From: Gemmatimonadota bacterium
GTDB lineage: Bacteria > Gemmatimonadota > Gemmatimonadetes > Gemmatimonadales > Gemmatimonadaceae
DNA: 64,000 bases
Direction of reading: 5' to 3'
NCBI GenBank assembly: GCA_016191225.1
Contig: JACPPC010000001.1
Span: forward strand, 1 to 64,000
Below, piece by piece: positions 48,785-58,831 of the stretch (positions are counted from its first letter, which is position 1; each line of letters opens with the position of its first letter). The position numbers were made by a program, and so were the translations under genes. The notes beneath the pieces were generated by a model. It saw only the letters and a program-made list of their open reading frames with translations. It ran no database searches and was not told the origin of the DNA.

Positions 48785-49897
48785 TCAGCGCCCGAAGAAG
48801 GCGCGCACCGCGGAAACCACCTCGTCGAGCTGCGACGGGGAGAGCTCGGGGTAGATCGGGAGGGACAGGACTTCGGACGCCGCCCGCTCGCTCTCCGGAC
48901 ACGCCCCGGCCCGGTAGCCAAGGTAGGCGAAGCACGGCTGGAGGTGCAGCGGCAGCGGGTAGTAGATCGACGTGCCGATCCCGGCGGCCTTGAGGTGCGC
49001 CTGCAGCGCGTCGCGCTTGCCGGTCCGGATCGTGTACTGGTTGAAGATCGACTCGCTCTTGGGGTCCATCACCGGCGTCCGGATGTCCCCCACGCCCTTG
49101 AGCGCGGCATCGTAGAAGGCGGCGTTCCGCCGGCGCCCCGCGCTCCAGCCGGCGAGGTGCGGCAGCTTGGCCGACAGCACCACCGCCTGCAGCGCGTCGA
49201 GCCGGCTGTTGTAGCCCACCTCGTCGTGGAAGTACATCTTGGCGCCGCCGTGCACGCGGAGCCGCCTGAGCCGCGCGGCGAGGTCGTCGCGCTGCGTCAC
49301 GATCATCCCGCCGTCGCCATAGCCGCCAAGGTTCTTGGACGGGAAGAAGCTGAACGTGCCGATCGTCGGCACTTCGCCCGCCATCCGCCACTCGCCGTCG
49401 ATCGCCCGCCGGGCCCCGATGCTCTGCGCCGCGTCCTCGATCACCGGCAGCCCCTTGGCCACCGCCATGACCTCCTCGATCGGCGCCATCTGCCCGAACA
49501 GGTCGACCGCGATCACGCCCCTCGTGCGCGGGCCGATCGCCGCCGCGACCGCCTGCGGGCTGACGTTGAACGTGTCGGGGGCGATGTCGACGAACACCGG
49601 CCTCGCGCCGACGTTGTGGATCGTCCCCGCCGTCGCGAAGAAGGTGAACGGGGTGGTGATCACCTCGTCGTCGCGCCCGATGTCGAGGGCCCGCATGGCG
49701 AGGAGGAGGGCGTCGGTGCCGTTGGCGCAGCCGATCGCGTGCGTCGTGCGCGACAGCGCGGCCACCTCGCGCTCGAGGCGCTCGACGGGCTCCCCGAGGA
49801 TGAAGGCCTGGTCGTCCACCACCTTGAGCATGGCCGGGACGACGGATTCGCGGATCGTGGCGTGCTGGGCTTTGAGGTCGAGCAGGGGGACGGGCAT
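48785..49897 (-). CDS. wbpE: DegT/DnrJ/EryC1 sugar aminotransferase (WbpE-like)
   Basis: A 370-residue PLP aminotransferase. The start MPVPLLDLKAQ is chosen over an upstream in-frame ATG at 49942. GCANGTDALLLAMRAL binds the cofactor. Lys is in FSFFPSKNLGGYGDGG, with EDAAQSIGA upstream. WbpE/WlbC transfers an amino group from glutamate to UDP-3-keto-GlcNAcA. Placement between the 6-dehydrogenase and the 3-dehydrogenase supports this substrate. Confidence 0.9.
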   Translation of the reverse strand: MPVPLLDLKAQHATIRESVVPAMLKVVDDQAFILGEPVERLEREVAALSRTTHAIGCANGTDALLLAMRALDIGRDDEVITTPFTFFATAGTIHNVGARPVFVDIAPDTFNVSPQAVAAAIGPRTRGVIAVDLFGQMAPIEEVMAVAKGLPVIEDAAQSIGARRAIDGEWRMAGEVPTIGTFSFFPSKNLGGYGDGGMIVTQRDDLAARLRRLRVHGGAKMYFHDEVGYNSRLDALQAVVLSAKLPHLAGWSAGRRRNAAFYDAALKGVGDIRTPVMDPKSESIFNQYTIRTGKRDALQAHLKAAGIGTSIYYPLPLHLQPCFAYLGYRAGACPESERAASEVLSLPIYPELSPSQLDEVVSAVRAFFGR

Positions 49898-49945
49898 GAG
49901 GCCAGCGGTGTGATGTGAGATGGGAGGGTGCCCGGCCAGCATCGA

Positions 49946-49974
49946 AATTTGCCCGGAGCCGCAAGTGAAATCAA
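49946..49974 (-). promoter_or_regulatory. Candidate internal promoter before wbpE
   Basis: Minus strand TTGATT (49974-49969), 17-base spacer, CAAATT (49951-49946), inside an AT-rich patch that stands out in the 172-base gap 49898-50069. The -10 is weak. Confidence 0.35.
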
Positions 49975-50069
49975 CTCAACGGCTCAGCGGATGTCGGCAC
50001 CCGGGCCGGGGCGGACACCCGGGCCAACGCAAGGCGCGTACCGCGCCCCCGTTCCGGCCGCCGCCGCCC

Positions 50070-51113
50070 CTACTGCTGGACCTTCAGGGGGATCGGCACC
50101 TCGCGTCCCGTCTTCGCCGACTCGTAGATGCCGAGGATGAGTTCAAGCGACTTCCGCCCGGCGCGACCGTCCGTGTCAGGACGCGACACCCCCTGGATGA
50201 CCTGCGCGACGTTCTTGTAGTACGCCTCGTGCCCGAACCCGTACACGTTGGGCGGGCTGGTGCTCGCCGTCTCGATCGCCTTGTCGTCGTCATCGTAGTC
50301 GGCGAAGGCCCAGTGCTCGACCTTGTTGACCGCCGTGCCGCCGATCTTCACGCTCCCCTTCTCGCCGAGGATCGTGATCGACCCCTCGAGGTTGCGCGGG
50401 TAGGTGAGCATCGTGACCTCGATCGTGCCAAGGGCCCCGCTGCGGAACTTGAGGATCGCGATCCCCGAGTCCTCGGCCTCGATCTTCCGGGCGAGCGTGG
50501 CCGTGCGGGCCATCACGCTCTCCACCGGCCCGACGAGCCACTGGATCAGGTCGACGTAGTGCGACGCCTGGTTCATGAAGGCGCCGCCGTCGAACTCCCA
50601 GGTGCCGCGCCACGGGGCCTGGTCGTAGTACTCCTGCGGCCGCGACCAGCGCACGGTGGCGTTGGCCATGTAGATCCGCCCGAAGCGCCCCTTGTCCACC
50701 GCCCGCTTGAGGAGCTGGATGCTCGGGTTGAGCCGGTTCTGCTTGACCACGAACAGGTGCACGCCGGCGTCGTCGCAGGCCGTGACCAGGTCATCGGCGC
50801 TGGAGAGCGTGATCGCCATCGGCTTCTCGCAGATCACGTGCCTGCCGGCCTTCGCGGCGATGATCCCGTGCTTCGGGTGGAGCCCCGACGGCGTGGCGAT
50901 CGTCACCGCATCGCACGGCACCTCGGCGAGCATCCGCTCCTCGCTCGTGAACCACGGGATCCCCTCGGCCTCGCCGATCGCCCGGGCGCGGTCGGCCACC
51001 GAGTCGCAGCAGGCGACGAGGGAGAACTCGGGGAGCTTCTTGATCGCCGACACGTGGTTGCCGGCGATGCGACCGCAGCCGACGAGGGCGATCCGGATCG
51101 GGGGGACGCTCAT
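50070..51113 (-). CDS. wbpB: UDP-N-acetyl-2-amino-2-deoxyglucuronate 3-dehydrogenase (Gfo/Idh/MocA)
   Basis: A 347-residue oxidoreductase. The NAD Rossmann motif is [12 protein letters not shown] and the conserved ICEKPMAI is intact. [40 protein letters not shown] and [19 protein letters not shown] closely follow Bordetella WlbA as remembered. It oxidises C3 of UDP-GlcNAcA to the ketone that WbpE aminates. The ATG overlaps the wbpD stop (ATGA). Confidence 0.9.
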   Translation of the reverse strand: MSVPPIRIALVGCGRIAGNHVSAIKKLPEFSLVACCDSVADRARAIGEAEGIPWFTSEERMLAEVPCDAVTIATPSGLHPKHGIIAAKAGRHVICEKPMAITLSSADDLVTACDDAGVHLFVVKQNRLNPSIQLLKRAVDKGRFGRIYMANATVRWSRPQEYYDQAPWRGTWEFDGGAFMNQASHYVDLIQWLVGPVESVMARTATLARKIEAEDSGIAILKFRSGALGTIEVTMLTYPRNLEGSITILGEKGSVKIGGTAVNKVEHWAFADYDDDDKAIETASTSPPNVYGFGHEAYYKNVAQVIQGVSRPDTDGRAGRKSLELILGIYESAKTGREVPIPLKVQQ

Positions 51114-51685
51114 GCCTTCTCCGCTGGGGCGATGCCATCGCCGGTGGTGACGTACCGCGTGCCGCAGGCGCCGCAGGTGGCGGCGCCCGCATTCGGGAGC
51201 CTCACGCCGCACTGGCACATCCAGCCGATGCGCCTCGCCGGGACGCCGGCCATCAGCGCGTAGGCCGGCACGTCGCGCGTGATCACCGCCCCGGCACCGA
51301 TGAAGGCGAACTCGCCCAGCGTCACGCCGCAGACCACCGTCGCGTTGGCGCCGATTGACGCCCCGTGCCTCACGAGCGTGGCCCGGTACTCGTCCTTGCG
51401 CGAGACGTGGCTTCGGGGGTTGATCACGTTCGTGAAGACCATCGACGGGCCGCAGAAGACGTCGTCCTCGAGGATCACCCCCTCGTAGACCGACACGTTG
51501 TTCTGGATCTTCACGTTGTTGCCGATCCGGGTGCCGTTCATCACGACCACGTTCTGGCCGAGCGAGCAGCGCTCGCCGATCACGGCACCGCCGAGGACGT
51601 GGCAGAAGTGCCAGACCTTCGTGCCGGCGCCGATCCGGGCGCCTTCGTCGACGTAGGCCGATTCGTGGATGAAGGGGGGAGTCAT
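51110..51685 (-). CDS. wbpD: UDP-GlcNAc3NA N-acetyltransferase with C-terminal zinc ribbon (WbpD-like)
   Basis: A 191-residue left-handed beta-helix acetyltransferase with hexapeptide repeats ([40 protein letters not shown]). It would acetylate the 3-amino group made by WbpE, giving UDP-GlcNAc3NAcA. The last 30 residues hold two CxxC-type pairs (MCQCG and CGACG), a likely zinc ribbon. The ATG at 51685 is chosen at [15 protein letters not shown]. It lies 29 bases after carB. Confidence 0.9.
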   Translation of the reverse strand: MTPPFIHESAYVDEGARIGAGTKVWHFCHVLGGAVIGERCSLGQNVVVMNGTRIGNNVKIQNNVSVYEGVILEDDVFCGPSMVFTNVINPRSHVSRKDEYRATLVRHGASIGANATVVCGVTLGEFAFIGAGAVITRDVPAYALMAGVPARRIGWMCQCGVRLPNAGAATCGACGTRYVTTGDGIAPAEKA

Positions 51686-51714
51686 CGCGGGGGGGGGTGT
51701 TTGGCCGGGCGCCC

Positions 51715-54700
51715 TCAGGGCGCCCCGGCCGCCGTGCCCATGGTGGCGAGCGGGGTGGCGCGCAGGATGGCGTGCCACTCCTGCAGCGACTGGACGCCCG
51801 GCGCCCCGCTCCGCAACGCCGCGATGGCATCGCAGGCGGCGCTCGCCGCCGAGAGGGTCGTGGTGTAGGGCACCCGGTGCGCGATCGCCGCCTGGCGCAT
51901 GGTATAGTCGTCGCGCTGGGCGTGCTTGCCGAGCGGCGTGTTGAGCAGCAGGTGCACCTCGCCGTTCACGATCAGGTCGATCCCGTTCGGCCGCCCCTCA
52001 TGCACCTTGAACACCCGCTCGACCGCGATGCCGTGGGCCTCGAGGTGGCGCGCCGTCCCCGCCGTGGCGAGGAGCCGGAAGCCCTCGGCGGCGAACCGGC
52101 TCGCGATCGGCAGCACGCTCGCCTTGTCGGCGTCGTTGACCGTGAACAGCACGCTCCCCTCGAGGGGGAGGCCGTTGCCGGCGGCCAGTTGCGCCTTGGC
52201 GAACGCCATGCCGAAGTCGGTGGCGATCCCCATCACCTCGCCGGTGGACCGCATTTCCGGGCCGAGGATCGGGTCGAACTCGCGGAACTTGTTGAACGGG
52301 AAGACGGCCTCCTTCACCGCCACGTACGGCGCCACGAGCTCCTCGGTGAAGCCGACCGCGGCGAGGGACTCGCCGGTCATCACGCGCGCCGCGAGCGAGG
52401 CCAGCGGCACACCGATCGCCTTGGAGATGAACGGGATCGTGCGACTCGCGCGCGGGTTCACCTCGAGCACGTACACGGTGCCGTCCTTGATCGCGTACTG
52501 GGCGTTGATCAGCCCGACGACGCCCAGCCGCCGCGCGAACGCCTCGGTGTGCGCGCGCATCACCCCCTGGTCCTCGGCGCCGATCAGGAACGGCGGCAGC
52601 ACGCAGGCCGAGTCGCCGGAGTGGATCCCGGCGTCCTCGATGTGCTGCATCACCCCGCCGATCACCACCGTGGTGCCGTCGCTGATCGCGTCCACGTCGG
52701 CCTCGAAGGCATCCTCGAGAAACCGGTCGATCAGCACCGGGCGGTCCTCCGACACGATCGCCGCCTTGGCGAAGTAGTCGGTGAGCTGCGCGGCGTCGTA
52801 CACGATCTCCATCGCCCGCCCGCCAAGCACGTAGCTCGGCCGCACCAGCACCGGGTAGCCGACACGCTCGGCGACCGCGAGGGCCTCCCGAAGCGCCGTG
52901 GCGGTGCCGTTGGGCGGCTGGGCCACGCCCAGCTCCCGGGCGATGCCCTCGAAGCGCCGCCGGTCCTCGGCGGCGTCGATCGCATCGGGCGGCGTGCCGA
53001 GGATCCGCACCCCCGCGGCCTCGAGCGGGCGGGTGAGCTTGAGCGGCGTCTGGCCGCCAAGCTGCACGATCACCCCCTCGGGCTGCTCGCGCTCCACGAT
53101 CTCGAGCACGTCCTCGAGAGTGAGGGGCTCGAAGTACAGCTTGTCCGAGATGTCGAAGTCGGTCGAGACCGTCTCGGGGTTCGAGTTGACCATGATCGTC
53201 TCGATTCCCTGCTGCCGGAGGGCCAGCGCGGCCCGCACGCAGCAGTAGTCGAACTCGACTCCCTGCCCGATCCGGTTCGGCCCGCTGCCGAGGATCACCA
53301 CCGACCGGCGCCCCGACCGCGGCGCCTCGCTCTCGGCGTCGTAGCAGCCGTAGAGGTAGGGCGTGCTGCTGGGAAACTCGCCGGCGCAGGTGTCGACCAT
53401 CTTGTAGCTCGGGCGCACGCCGAGGGTCCAGCGGCGCTCGCGCACCACCCCCTCGGTCTCGCCCCGCAGCGCCGCGAGCTGGCGGTCGGAGAAGCCGAGC
53501 CGCTTCATCCGGCGCAGGTCGTCGGCGCGGGTCGCGGGGAGGGAGGCGTACCACCGCTCGGCCTCGACCAGCTCCTGCATCTGCGCGAGGAACCAGGGGT
53601 CGATCGCGGTCAACTCGTGCAGCTCGGCGACGGTGAGGCCGGCGAGGAAGGCCCGCTTGACCTGGAAGATCCGTTCCGGTGTCGGCGTGCGCAGGGCGCC
53701 GCGGAGGGTCTCGATCGACCCGTCCTTGAGCCGGTCGTCCTCCAGCCGGGCTGCCACCGCCCAGCCCGGGCGCCCGGTCTCGAGGGCGCGCAACCCCTTC
53801 TGGAACGCCTCCTTGAAGGTGCGGCCGATGGCCATCGACTCGCCCACCGACTTCATCTGCGTCGTGAGCACCGGCGACGCCCTCGGGAACTTCTCGAACG
53901 CGAACCGGGGACACTTCACCACGACGTAGTCCAGGACCGGCTCGAAGCTGGCCGGCGTGGTCCTGGTGATGTCGTTGGGGATCTCGTCGAGCCGGAAGCC
54001 CACCGCCAGCTTGGCGCCGATCCGCGCGATCGGGAATCCGGTGGCCTTGCTCGCCAGGGCGCTCGACCGCGAGACGCGGGGGTTCATCTCGATCACGATC
54101 AGCTCGCCGTCGGCGGGGTTCACGGCGAACTGGATGTTGCACCCGCCGGCATCGACGCCGATCTCGCGGATGATCGCCACCGCCGCGTCGCGCATCCGCT
54201 GGTACTCGCGGTCGCTGAGCGTCATGGCCGGGGCGACGGTGATCGAGTCCCCGGTGTGCACCCCCATCGGGTCGAGGTTCTCGATCGAGCAGATGATGAC
54301 CACGTTGTCCTGGCAGTCGCGCATCACCTCGAGCTCGAACTCCTTCCAGCCGATCAGCGAGCGCTCGATCAGCACCTGCGAGATTGGCGACTCGGCGAGG
54401 CCGCGGCGCACGCTCGCCTCGTACTCGTCGCGGTTGTAGGCGACGCCGCCCCCCGAGCCGCCGAGGGTGAAGGCGGGGCGAATGATCGCCGGGAACCCCG
54501 TGAACTCGGCGATCTCGAGCGCCTCCTCCCAGGTCGTGGCGATGCGGCCCTCGGGGCACCGGAGGCCGATCTTCGCCATCGCCTCGCCGAACAGCTTGCG
54601 GTCCTCGGCCACCCGGATCGCCCGCGCATTGGCCCCGATCAGCTCGCAGCCCCAGGCCTTGAGCGCCCCGCTGTCGGCGAGGGTGAGGGCGACGTTGAGG

Positions 54701-54984
54701 GCCGTCTGCCCGCCCATTGTCGGCAGCACGGCGTCGGGGCGCTCCTTGGCGATGATCCGCTCGACGAACTCCGGGGTGACCGGCTCGACATAGGTGTGGT
54801 CGGCGAACTCGGGGTCGGTCATGATCGTGGCCGGGTTCGAGTTCACCAGCACGACCTCGTACCCCTCTTCCTTGAGGGCCTTGGTGGCCTGCGTGCCGCT
54901 GTAGTCGAACTCGGCGGCCTGCCCGATCACGATCGGCCCGGAGCCGATGACGAGGATCTTCCGGATGTCGTTACGTCGCGGCAT
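51715..54984 (-). CDS. carB: Carbamoyl-phosphate synthase large subunit
   Basis: A 1089-residue enzyme of arginine and pyrimidine synthesis. Two homologous ATP-grasp halves are visible: the first begins [20 protein letters not shown], the second near residue 555 with [20 protein letters not shown]. The C-terminal regulatory MGS-like domain ends in [20 protein letters not shown]. carA is not in the window. It is oddly placed between rmd and wbpD; its ATG overlaps the rmd stop region by 14 bases. Confidence 0.98.
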   Translation of the reverse strand: MPRRNDIRKILVIGSGPIVIGQAAEFDYSGTQATKALKEEGYEVVLVNSNPATIMTDPEFADHTYVEPVTPEFVERIIAKERPDAVLPTMGGQTALNVALTLADSGALKAWGCELIGANARAIRVAEDRKLFGEAMAKIGLRCPEGRIATTWEEALEIAEFTGFPAIIRPAFTLGGSGGGVAYNRDEYEASVRRGLAESPISQVLIERSLIGWKEFELEVMRDCQDNVVIICSIENLDPMGVHTGDSITVAPAMTLSDREYQRMRDAAVAIIREIGVDAGGCNIQFAVNPADGELIVIEMNPRVSRSSALASKATGFPIARIGAKLAVGFRLDEIPNDITRTTPASFEPVLDYVVVKCPRFAFEKFPRASPVLTTQMKSVGESMAIGRTFKEAFQKGLRALETGRPGWAVAARLEDDRLKDGSIETLRGALRTPTPERIFQVKRAFLAGLTVAELHELTAIDPWFLAQMQELVEAERWYASLPATRADDLRRMKRLGFSDRQLAALRGETEGVVRERRWTLGVRPSYKMVDTCAGEFPSSTPYLYGCYDAESEAPRSGRRSVVILGSGPNRIGQGVEFDYCCVRAALALRQQGIETIMVNSNPETVSTDFDISDKLYFEPLTLEDVLEIVEREQPEGVIVQLGGQTPLKLTRPLEAAGVRILGTPPDAIDAAEDRRRFEGIARELGVAQPPNGTATALREALAVAERVGYPVLVRPSYVLGGRAMEIVYDAAQLTDYFAKAAIVSEDRPVLIDRFLEDAFEADVDAISDGTTVVIGGVMQHIEDAGIHSGDSACVLPPFLIGAEDQGVMRAHTEAFARRLGVVGLINAQYAIKDGTVYVLEVNPRASRTIPFISKAIGVPLASLAARVMTGESLAAVGFTEELVAPYVAVKEAVFPFNKFREFDPILGPEMRSTGEVMGIATDFGMAFAKAQLAAGNGLPLEGSVLFTVNDADKASVLPIASRFAAEGFRLLATAGTARHLEAHGIAVERVFKVHEGRPNGIDLIVNGEVHLLLNTPLGKHAQRDDYTMRQAAIAHRVPYTTTLSAASAACDAIAALRSGAPGVQSLQEWHAILRATPLATMGTAAGAP

Positions 54985-55930
54985 GCATCACGTCGGCGAT
55001 CAGGTCGTCGAAGGACAGGGCGGGCGCCCATCCCGTGGCCGTGCGCAATCTACTCGCGTCCCCCACCAGCACGGGCACCTCGACGGGGCGCACGAGGGCC
55101 GCGTCGGTCACCAGCTCCGCGTCGAGCCCGGCGGCGGCGCAGACCGAGCGCGCGATCGCCCCGATGTCGCGCCCGATGCCGCTGGCGACGTTGTACACGG
55201 TGCCGCCGGCGCCGCCGCCGAGCAGCGCCACGTAGGCCCGGGCCACGTCGCGCACGTGCAGGAAGTCGCGCACGGGCGCGGTGTTCCCGAGCGGCAGCTC
55301 GCGCGCCCCCGCCGCCTTGAGCGCGCGCACGCGGCGCACCAGCGACGGGAGGAGGAAGTCCCGGTGCTGCCCCGGGCCGCCGTGGTTGAACGAGCGGGTG
55401 CAGACCACCCGCGCCCCGTGGTCGCGGTGGGCGGCGAGGGCGAGCGCCTCCTGCTCGGCCTTGGCCTGCGCGTAGACCGACACCGGCCGCTGCTCGGCCT
55501 CCTCGCGGAGGGGCATCTCGGCGGGGTCGTGCGGGCCATACTGCTCGGCCGAGCCGACGACGAGGACGACGGGGTCGATGTCCCCCGCCGCCCGGCGCGG
55601 CCGGAGCTCGCCGAGCAGCCGCTCGCAGATGCCCGTGTTCACGGCACGCGTCAGCGCCGGGTCGCCCGCCGCGGTCACCAGGTGGGCGATGCCGGCGAGG
55701 TGCACGATCGCGTCGGGGCGCACCGCATCGAGCAGCGGCCCGATCCGGTCGCCGTCACGCAGGTCGAGCGTGCGCCAGTCGACCGCGTCGCGTTCAGCCG
55801 GCGACAGGGCGCCCCCCCCCGGCAGGGCGGCGCTGGCCCCCGTGACCGCCCAGCCGTCGGCGAGGAGGAGCTGCGTGACGTGCTGGCCCACGAAACCGGC
55901 GGCCCCCGTCACGAGGGCACGCCGCGTCAC
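54971..55930 (-). CDS. rmd: GDP-4-dehydro-6-deoxy-D-mannose reductase
   Basis: A 319-residue extended SDR. NAD motif is [19 protein letters not shown], catalytic Tyr-x3-Lys is in [14 protein letters not shown], and [20 protein letters not shown] is typical of Rmd. Next to gmd, it would reduce the 4-keto intermediate to GDP-D-rhamnose. GDP-fucose synthase (Fcl) is less likely because the epimerase Cys/His signature was not apparent. 19 bases follow the gmd stop. Confidence 0.85.
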   Translation of the reverse strand: MTRRALVTGAAGFVGQHVTQLLLADGWAVTGASAALPGGGALSPAERDAVDWRTLDLRDGDRIGPLLDAVRPDAIVHLAGIAHLVTAAGDPALTRAVNTGICERLLGELRPRRAAGDIDPVVLVVGSAEQYGPHDPAEMPLREEAEQRPVSVYAQAKAEQEALALAAHRDHGARVVCTRSFNHGGPGQHRDFLLPSLVRRVRALKAAGARELPLGNTAPVRDFLHVRDVARAYVALLGGGAGGTVYNVASGIGRDIGAIARSVCAAAGLDAELVTDAALVRPVEVPVLVGDASRLRTATGWAPALSFDDLIADVMHAAT

Positions 55931-55949
55931 GGCGTGCGCACCGGCGCGC

Positions 55950-56915
55950 TCACGTCGCGGCGCGCAACCGCTGCAGGTCGGCCTCGACCATCATCTGGAC
56001 CAGGTCCGTGAAGCCGATGGTGGGAGTCCAGCCGAGCCGCGCCTTCGCCTTGGACGGGTCGGCGACCAGCAGGTCGACCTCGGCCGGGCGGAAGAACTTC
56101 GGGTCCTGCACCACGTGATCGTGCCAGTCCAGGTTGGCGGCCGCGAACGCGGTCTCGACAAGCTGCTGGACCGTCCAGGTCAGCCCGGTGCCGACCACGA
56201 AGTCGTCGGGGGTGTCGAGCTGCAGCATGCGCCACATCGCGTCCACGTAGTCGCCGGCGTAGCCCCAGTCGCGTCGCGAGGTGAGGTTGCCGAGGCGCAC
56301 TTCCCTGGCGAGGCCGAGCTTGATGCGCGCCACGGCGTCGGTGACCTTGCGCGTCACGAACTCGGTGCCGCGGCGCGGGCTCTCGTGGTTGAAGAGGATG
56401 CCGGACACCGCGTAGAGGCCGTACGACTCGCGGTAGTTGACCGTGATCCAGTGCCCGTAGACCTTCGCCACGCCGTAGGGGGAGCGCGGGTAGAACGGTG
56501 TCTGCTCGCGCTGCGGCGTCTCGTGGACCCTGCCGTACATCTCGCTCGAGCTGGCCTGGTAGAAGCGCGCCCCGGGGGCGGCCTTGCGCATCGCCTCCAG
56601 CATGCGGGTGACGCCGATGGCGGTGAACTCGCCGGTGAGCACCGGCTGCGGCCAGGAGGTCTGGACAAAGCTCTGCGCGGCGAGGTTGTAGATCTCGTCG
56701 GGCTTCACCTCCTCGATCGCATCGGTGAGCGACGTCTGGTCGAGGAGGTCGGCCGAGAGAAGCTCGACCTTGTCGACGAGGTGGCCGATGCGCTCGTACG
56801 GGGTGGTGCTCGAGCGGCGGACGACGCCGCAGACGCGGTAGCCCTTGGCGAGGAGCAGCTCGGCGAGGTAGGAACCGTCCTGGCCGGTGATGCCGGTGAT
56901 CAGCGCGGTGGGCAT
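55950..56915 (-). CDS. gmd: GDP-mannose 4,6-dehydratase
   Basis: A 321-residue SDR that makes GDP-4-keto-6-deoxy-D-mannose. NADP motif is ITGITGQDGSYLAELLL, with YNLAAQSFVQTSW, the active-site SSSEMYG and YGVAKVYGHWI, and NHESPRRGTEFVTRKV. It is first in the sugar-nucleotide run and lies downstream of twin hairpins that close the ribosomal operon. No clear promoter was seen in 56916-56941. Confidence 0.96.
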   Translation of the reverse strand: MPTALITGITGQDGSYLAELLLAKGYRVCGVVRRSSTTPYERIGHLVDKVELLSADLLDQTSLTDAIEEVKPDEIYNLAAQSFVQTSWPQPVLTGEFTAIGVTRMLEAMRKAAPGARFYQASSSEMYGRVHETPQREQTPFYPRSPYGVAKVYGHWITVNYRESYGLYAVSGILFNHESPRRGTEFVTRKVTDAVARIKLGLAREVRLGNLTSRRDWGYAGDYVDAMWRMLQLDTPDDFVVGTGLTWTVQQLVETAFAAANLDWHDHVVQDPKFFRPAEVDLLVADPSKAKARLGWTPTIGFTDLVQMMVEADLQRLRAAT

Positions 56916-56941
56916 GGATCGTCGGTGGCGGGAGACGTGAA

Positions 56942-56970
56942 ACGGGGGAGCCCGCGACGGGCTCCCCCGT
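56942..56970 (-). terminator. Terminator hairpin 1 after rpmB
   Basis: ACGGGGGAGCCCG (56942-56954) pairs perfectly with 56958-56970 over 13 bp with loop CGA. It is second in line after rpmB, just before gmd. Confidence 0.65.
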
Positions 56971-56987
56971 GAGAGCGGGCCGAGCGT

Positions 56988-57012
56988 GCCGGGCCGCCGC
57001 GGGCGGCCCGGC
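56988..57012 (-). terminator. Terminator hairpin 2 after rpmB
   Basis: GCCGGGCCGCC (56988-56998) pairs perfectly with 57002-57012 (11 bp, 3-base loop), 9 bases beyond the rpmB stop. Together with the hairpin at 56942-56970 it would end the ribosomal transcript. Confidence 0.65.
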
Positions 57013-57020
57013 CGTGCGCC

Positions 57021-57239
57021 CTAGGCAGCAACGGGCTTCCGCGGCGCGCGCTGGACCTTGCCCGCGGCGAGGCAGCGCGTGCAGACCTTCACCTTGACGG
57101 TCTTGCCCCCGTGCAGCATCCGGACGACCTGGAGGTTGGGCTTCCAGGTGCGGCGGGTCTTGTTGTTGGCGTGCGAGCGGTTGTTGCCGAAGGCCACGCC
57201 CTTCTCGCACACGAAGCAGCGACTGCGGTTGATGGGCAT
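57021..57239 (-). CDS. rpmB: 50S ribosomal protein L28
   Basis: A 72-residue L28 with two CxxC pairs (CFVCEKG and CTRCLAAGK), the zinc-binding form. [19 protein letters not shown] is the family core. It ends the alpha operon three bases after rplQ, an unusual place for rpmB, which is more often next to rpmG. A zinc-independent paralogue elsewhere would be expected if zinc-starvation control exists. Confidence 0.97.
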   Translation of the reverse strand: MPINRSRCFVCEKGVAFGNNRSHANNKTRRTWKPNLQVVRMLHGGKTVKVKVCTRCLAAGKVQRAPRKPVAA

Positions 57240-57242
57240 GGA

Positions 57243-57602
57243 TCAGGCCTCGGTGATGAGCTCGATGCGCGCCATCTCGGCGCCGTCACCCTTGCGGTGC
57301 CCGGTCTTGAGGATGCGCGTGTAGCCGCCGGGGCGCTTGGCGTAGCGGGGCCCGAGCTCCCGGAACAGCTTGTCGGCCGCCTCGCGCTTCTGCACGTGCT
57401 TGCCGGCCATGCGGCGCGCGTGCAGGGTGCCCGAGCGGGCCTTGGTGATCAGCTTCTCGACGAACGGGCGGAGCTCCTTGGCCTTGGCCTCGGTGGTCTC
57501 GATCGCCCCGCTCTCGATCAGCGACGTGGCCAGGTTGCGCATCAGCGCGAGCTTCTGCTCGCTGGTGCGGCGCAGCTGGCGGCCGGCCTTCTGGTGGCGC
57601 AT
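57243..57602 (-). CDS. rplQ: 50S ribosomal protein L17
   Basis: A 119-residue L17. The N-terminus is MRHQKAGRQLRRTSEQKLAL, then RNLATSLIESGAIETTEAKA, and the C-terminal GGYTRILKTGHRKGDGAEMA matches the family. It lines the peptide exit tunnel. Gaps to rpoA and rpmB are three bases each, so all three are one transcript. Confidence 0.98.
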   Translation of the reverse strand: MRHQKAGRQLRRTSEQKLALMRNLATSLIESGAIETTEAKAKELRPFVEKLITKARSGTLHARRMAGKHVQKREAADKLFRELGPRYAKRPGGYTRILKTGHRKGDGAEMARIELITEA

Positions 57603-57605
57603 GGG

Positions 57606-58679
57606 TTACTCCTCCTCCTCGTCGTCGGGCGCGTTGGCGGCGGCCCGCGACGGCGCGGTGCCCCAGTCGATGATGCGCACCCCTTCCCCGTTCTCCTCGT
57701 AGCGCATCCCGAAGTTCAGTCCCTCGCGCTCGAGGAGGTCGGCGATCTCCTGGAGTGACTTCTTGCCGAAGTTCTTGACCTGCAGGATCTGCGTCTCCGT
57801 CTGCCGCACGAGGTCGCCCATCGAGCGGATGTTGGAGTTCTTGAGCGAGTTCACGCTGCGCACGCTCAGCTCGAGGTCGTCGATCGGCGTCTTGAACAGG
57901 TCCTTGAGCCGCGTCGCGTCGGCGCCGAGCACCTCGCCGCCGACCGGCATCGGCGCGGACACGTGCGAGCCGAAGCCCGCGAAGTACTGGAAGTGCGTCT
58001 GGGCCAGGGCGGCGGCGTAGCTGACCGCCTCCTCCGGCGACACGGTGCCGTTGGTCTCGACCGTGAGGATCAGGCGGTCGTAGTCGGTGCGCTGGCCGAC
58101 GCGGGTCTCGGCGACCGCGAAGTTCACGCGCCGCACCGGGTTGTAGATCGCGTCGATCCGCACGAGGTCGACCGGCAGGCCGCGGTCGACCGGGTGCTGG
58201 TCGGCCTCGACGTAGCCGCGGCCCTTGTTGACGTAGAGCTCGACGTTGACCTCGCGGTCGTCCTGGAGCGTGAACAGGTGGTGCGAGGGATCGATGATCC
58301 GGACGCCCCCCTGCGCGACGATGTCGGCCGCCGTCACCGCCCCGGCCTCGCCCTTCTGGATGCGGAGGATCGTCTGCTCGACGTCGTCCGCGAGGAGGAG
58401 GGTGAGGGTCTTGAGGTTGGCGATGATCTGGTGGACGTCCTCCACCACGCCGGCGATGGTCTGGTGCTCGTGCACCACGCCGTCGATGCGGAAGCCCCAC
58501 ACCGCCGAGCCGCGGAGGGACGACAGCAGCATGCGGCGCATGGCATTGCCGAGGGTGTGCCCGAAGCCGCGCTCGAGGGGCTGGAGGCGGAACTCGGCGA
58601 TGTTCGGGTGGTCCTCGCGCTTGGTGGCTTCCACCAGCTGCGGCCGGACGAGCCCGCGAAGGTCAATGGTCTGCGACAT
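57606..58679 (-). CDS. rpoA: DNA-directed RNA polymerase subunit alpha
   Basis: A 357-residue alpha subunit. The N-terminal assembly domain (about 25-240) includes LERGFGHTLGNAMRRMLLSS. The C-terminal DNA-contacting domain (about 275-340) includes LELSVRSVNSLKNSNIRSMG and KNFGKKSLQEI. Length is slightly above the E. coli 329 because of an extended acidic C-terminus (APDDEEEE). A 152-base spacer with a strong hairpin separates it from rpsD. Confidence 0.98.
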   Translation of the reverse strand: MSQTIDLRGLVRPQLVEATKREDHPNIAEFRLQPLERGFGHTLGNAMRRMLLSSLRGSAVWGFRIDGVVHEHQTIAGVVEDVHQIIANLKTLTLLLADDVEQTILRIQKGEAGAVTAADIVAQGGVRIIDPSHHLFTLQDDREVNVELYVNKGRGYVEADQHPVDRGLPVDLVRIDAIYNPVRRVNFAVAETRVGQRTDYDRLILTVETNGTVSPEEAVSYAAALAQTHFQYFAGFGSHVSAPMPVGGEVLGADATRLKDLFKTPIDDLELSVRSVNSLKNSNIRSMGDLVRQTETQILQVKNFGKKSLQEIADLLEREGLNFGMRYEENGEGVRIIDWGTAPSRAAANAPDDEEEE

Positions 58680-58786
58680 GAGTCAATGAATCCGTTGGGA
58701 AGGTCCCGTCGCGGCTTGTGCCGTGACGACGCTCCGCCTCGCCCCTGACGCGTGGCGGACCCGTGCGGGAGTCAGGGTCCCGACCT

Positions 58787-58812
58787 GCGGGGCGGCGTCG
58801 CCGCCGCCCCGC
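58787..58812 (-). promoter_or_regulatory. Strong hairpin with GNRA-type loop between rpsD and rpoA
   Basis: Arms 58787-58797 (GCGGGGCGGCG) and 58802-58812 pair perfectly (11 bp). As minus-strand RNA the loop reads GCGA. A second pairing CCTGAC (58744-58749) / GTCAGG (58771-58776) lies downstream. It may attenuate rpoA expression or mark RNA processing. The 152-base gap holds no gene. Confidence 0.5.
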
Positions 58813-58831
58813 GTGGCAGTTCCTGCAGGTG

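Noticed and set aside
51697-55320. Very long plus-strand open frame (1207 codons) opposite carB
   Set aside because: It is antisense to carB, whose protein is a full family match; the translation is His/Arg/Gly-rich with no recognisable domain. High GC removes stop codons from the complementary frame.
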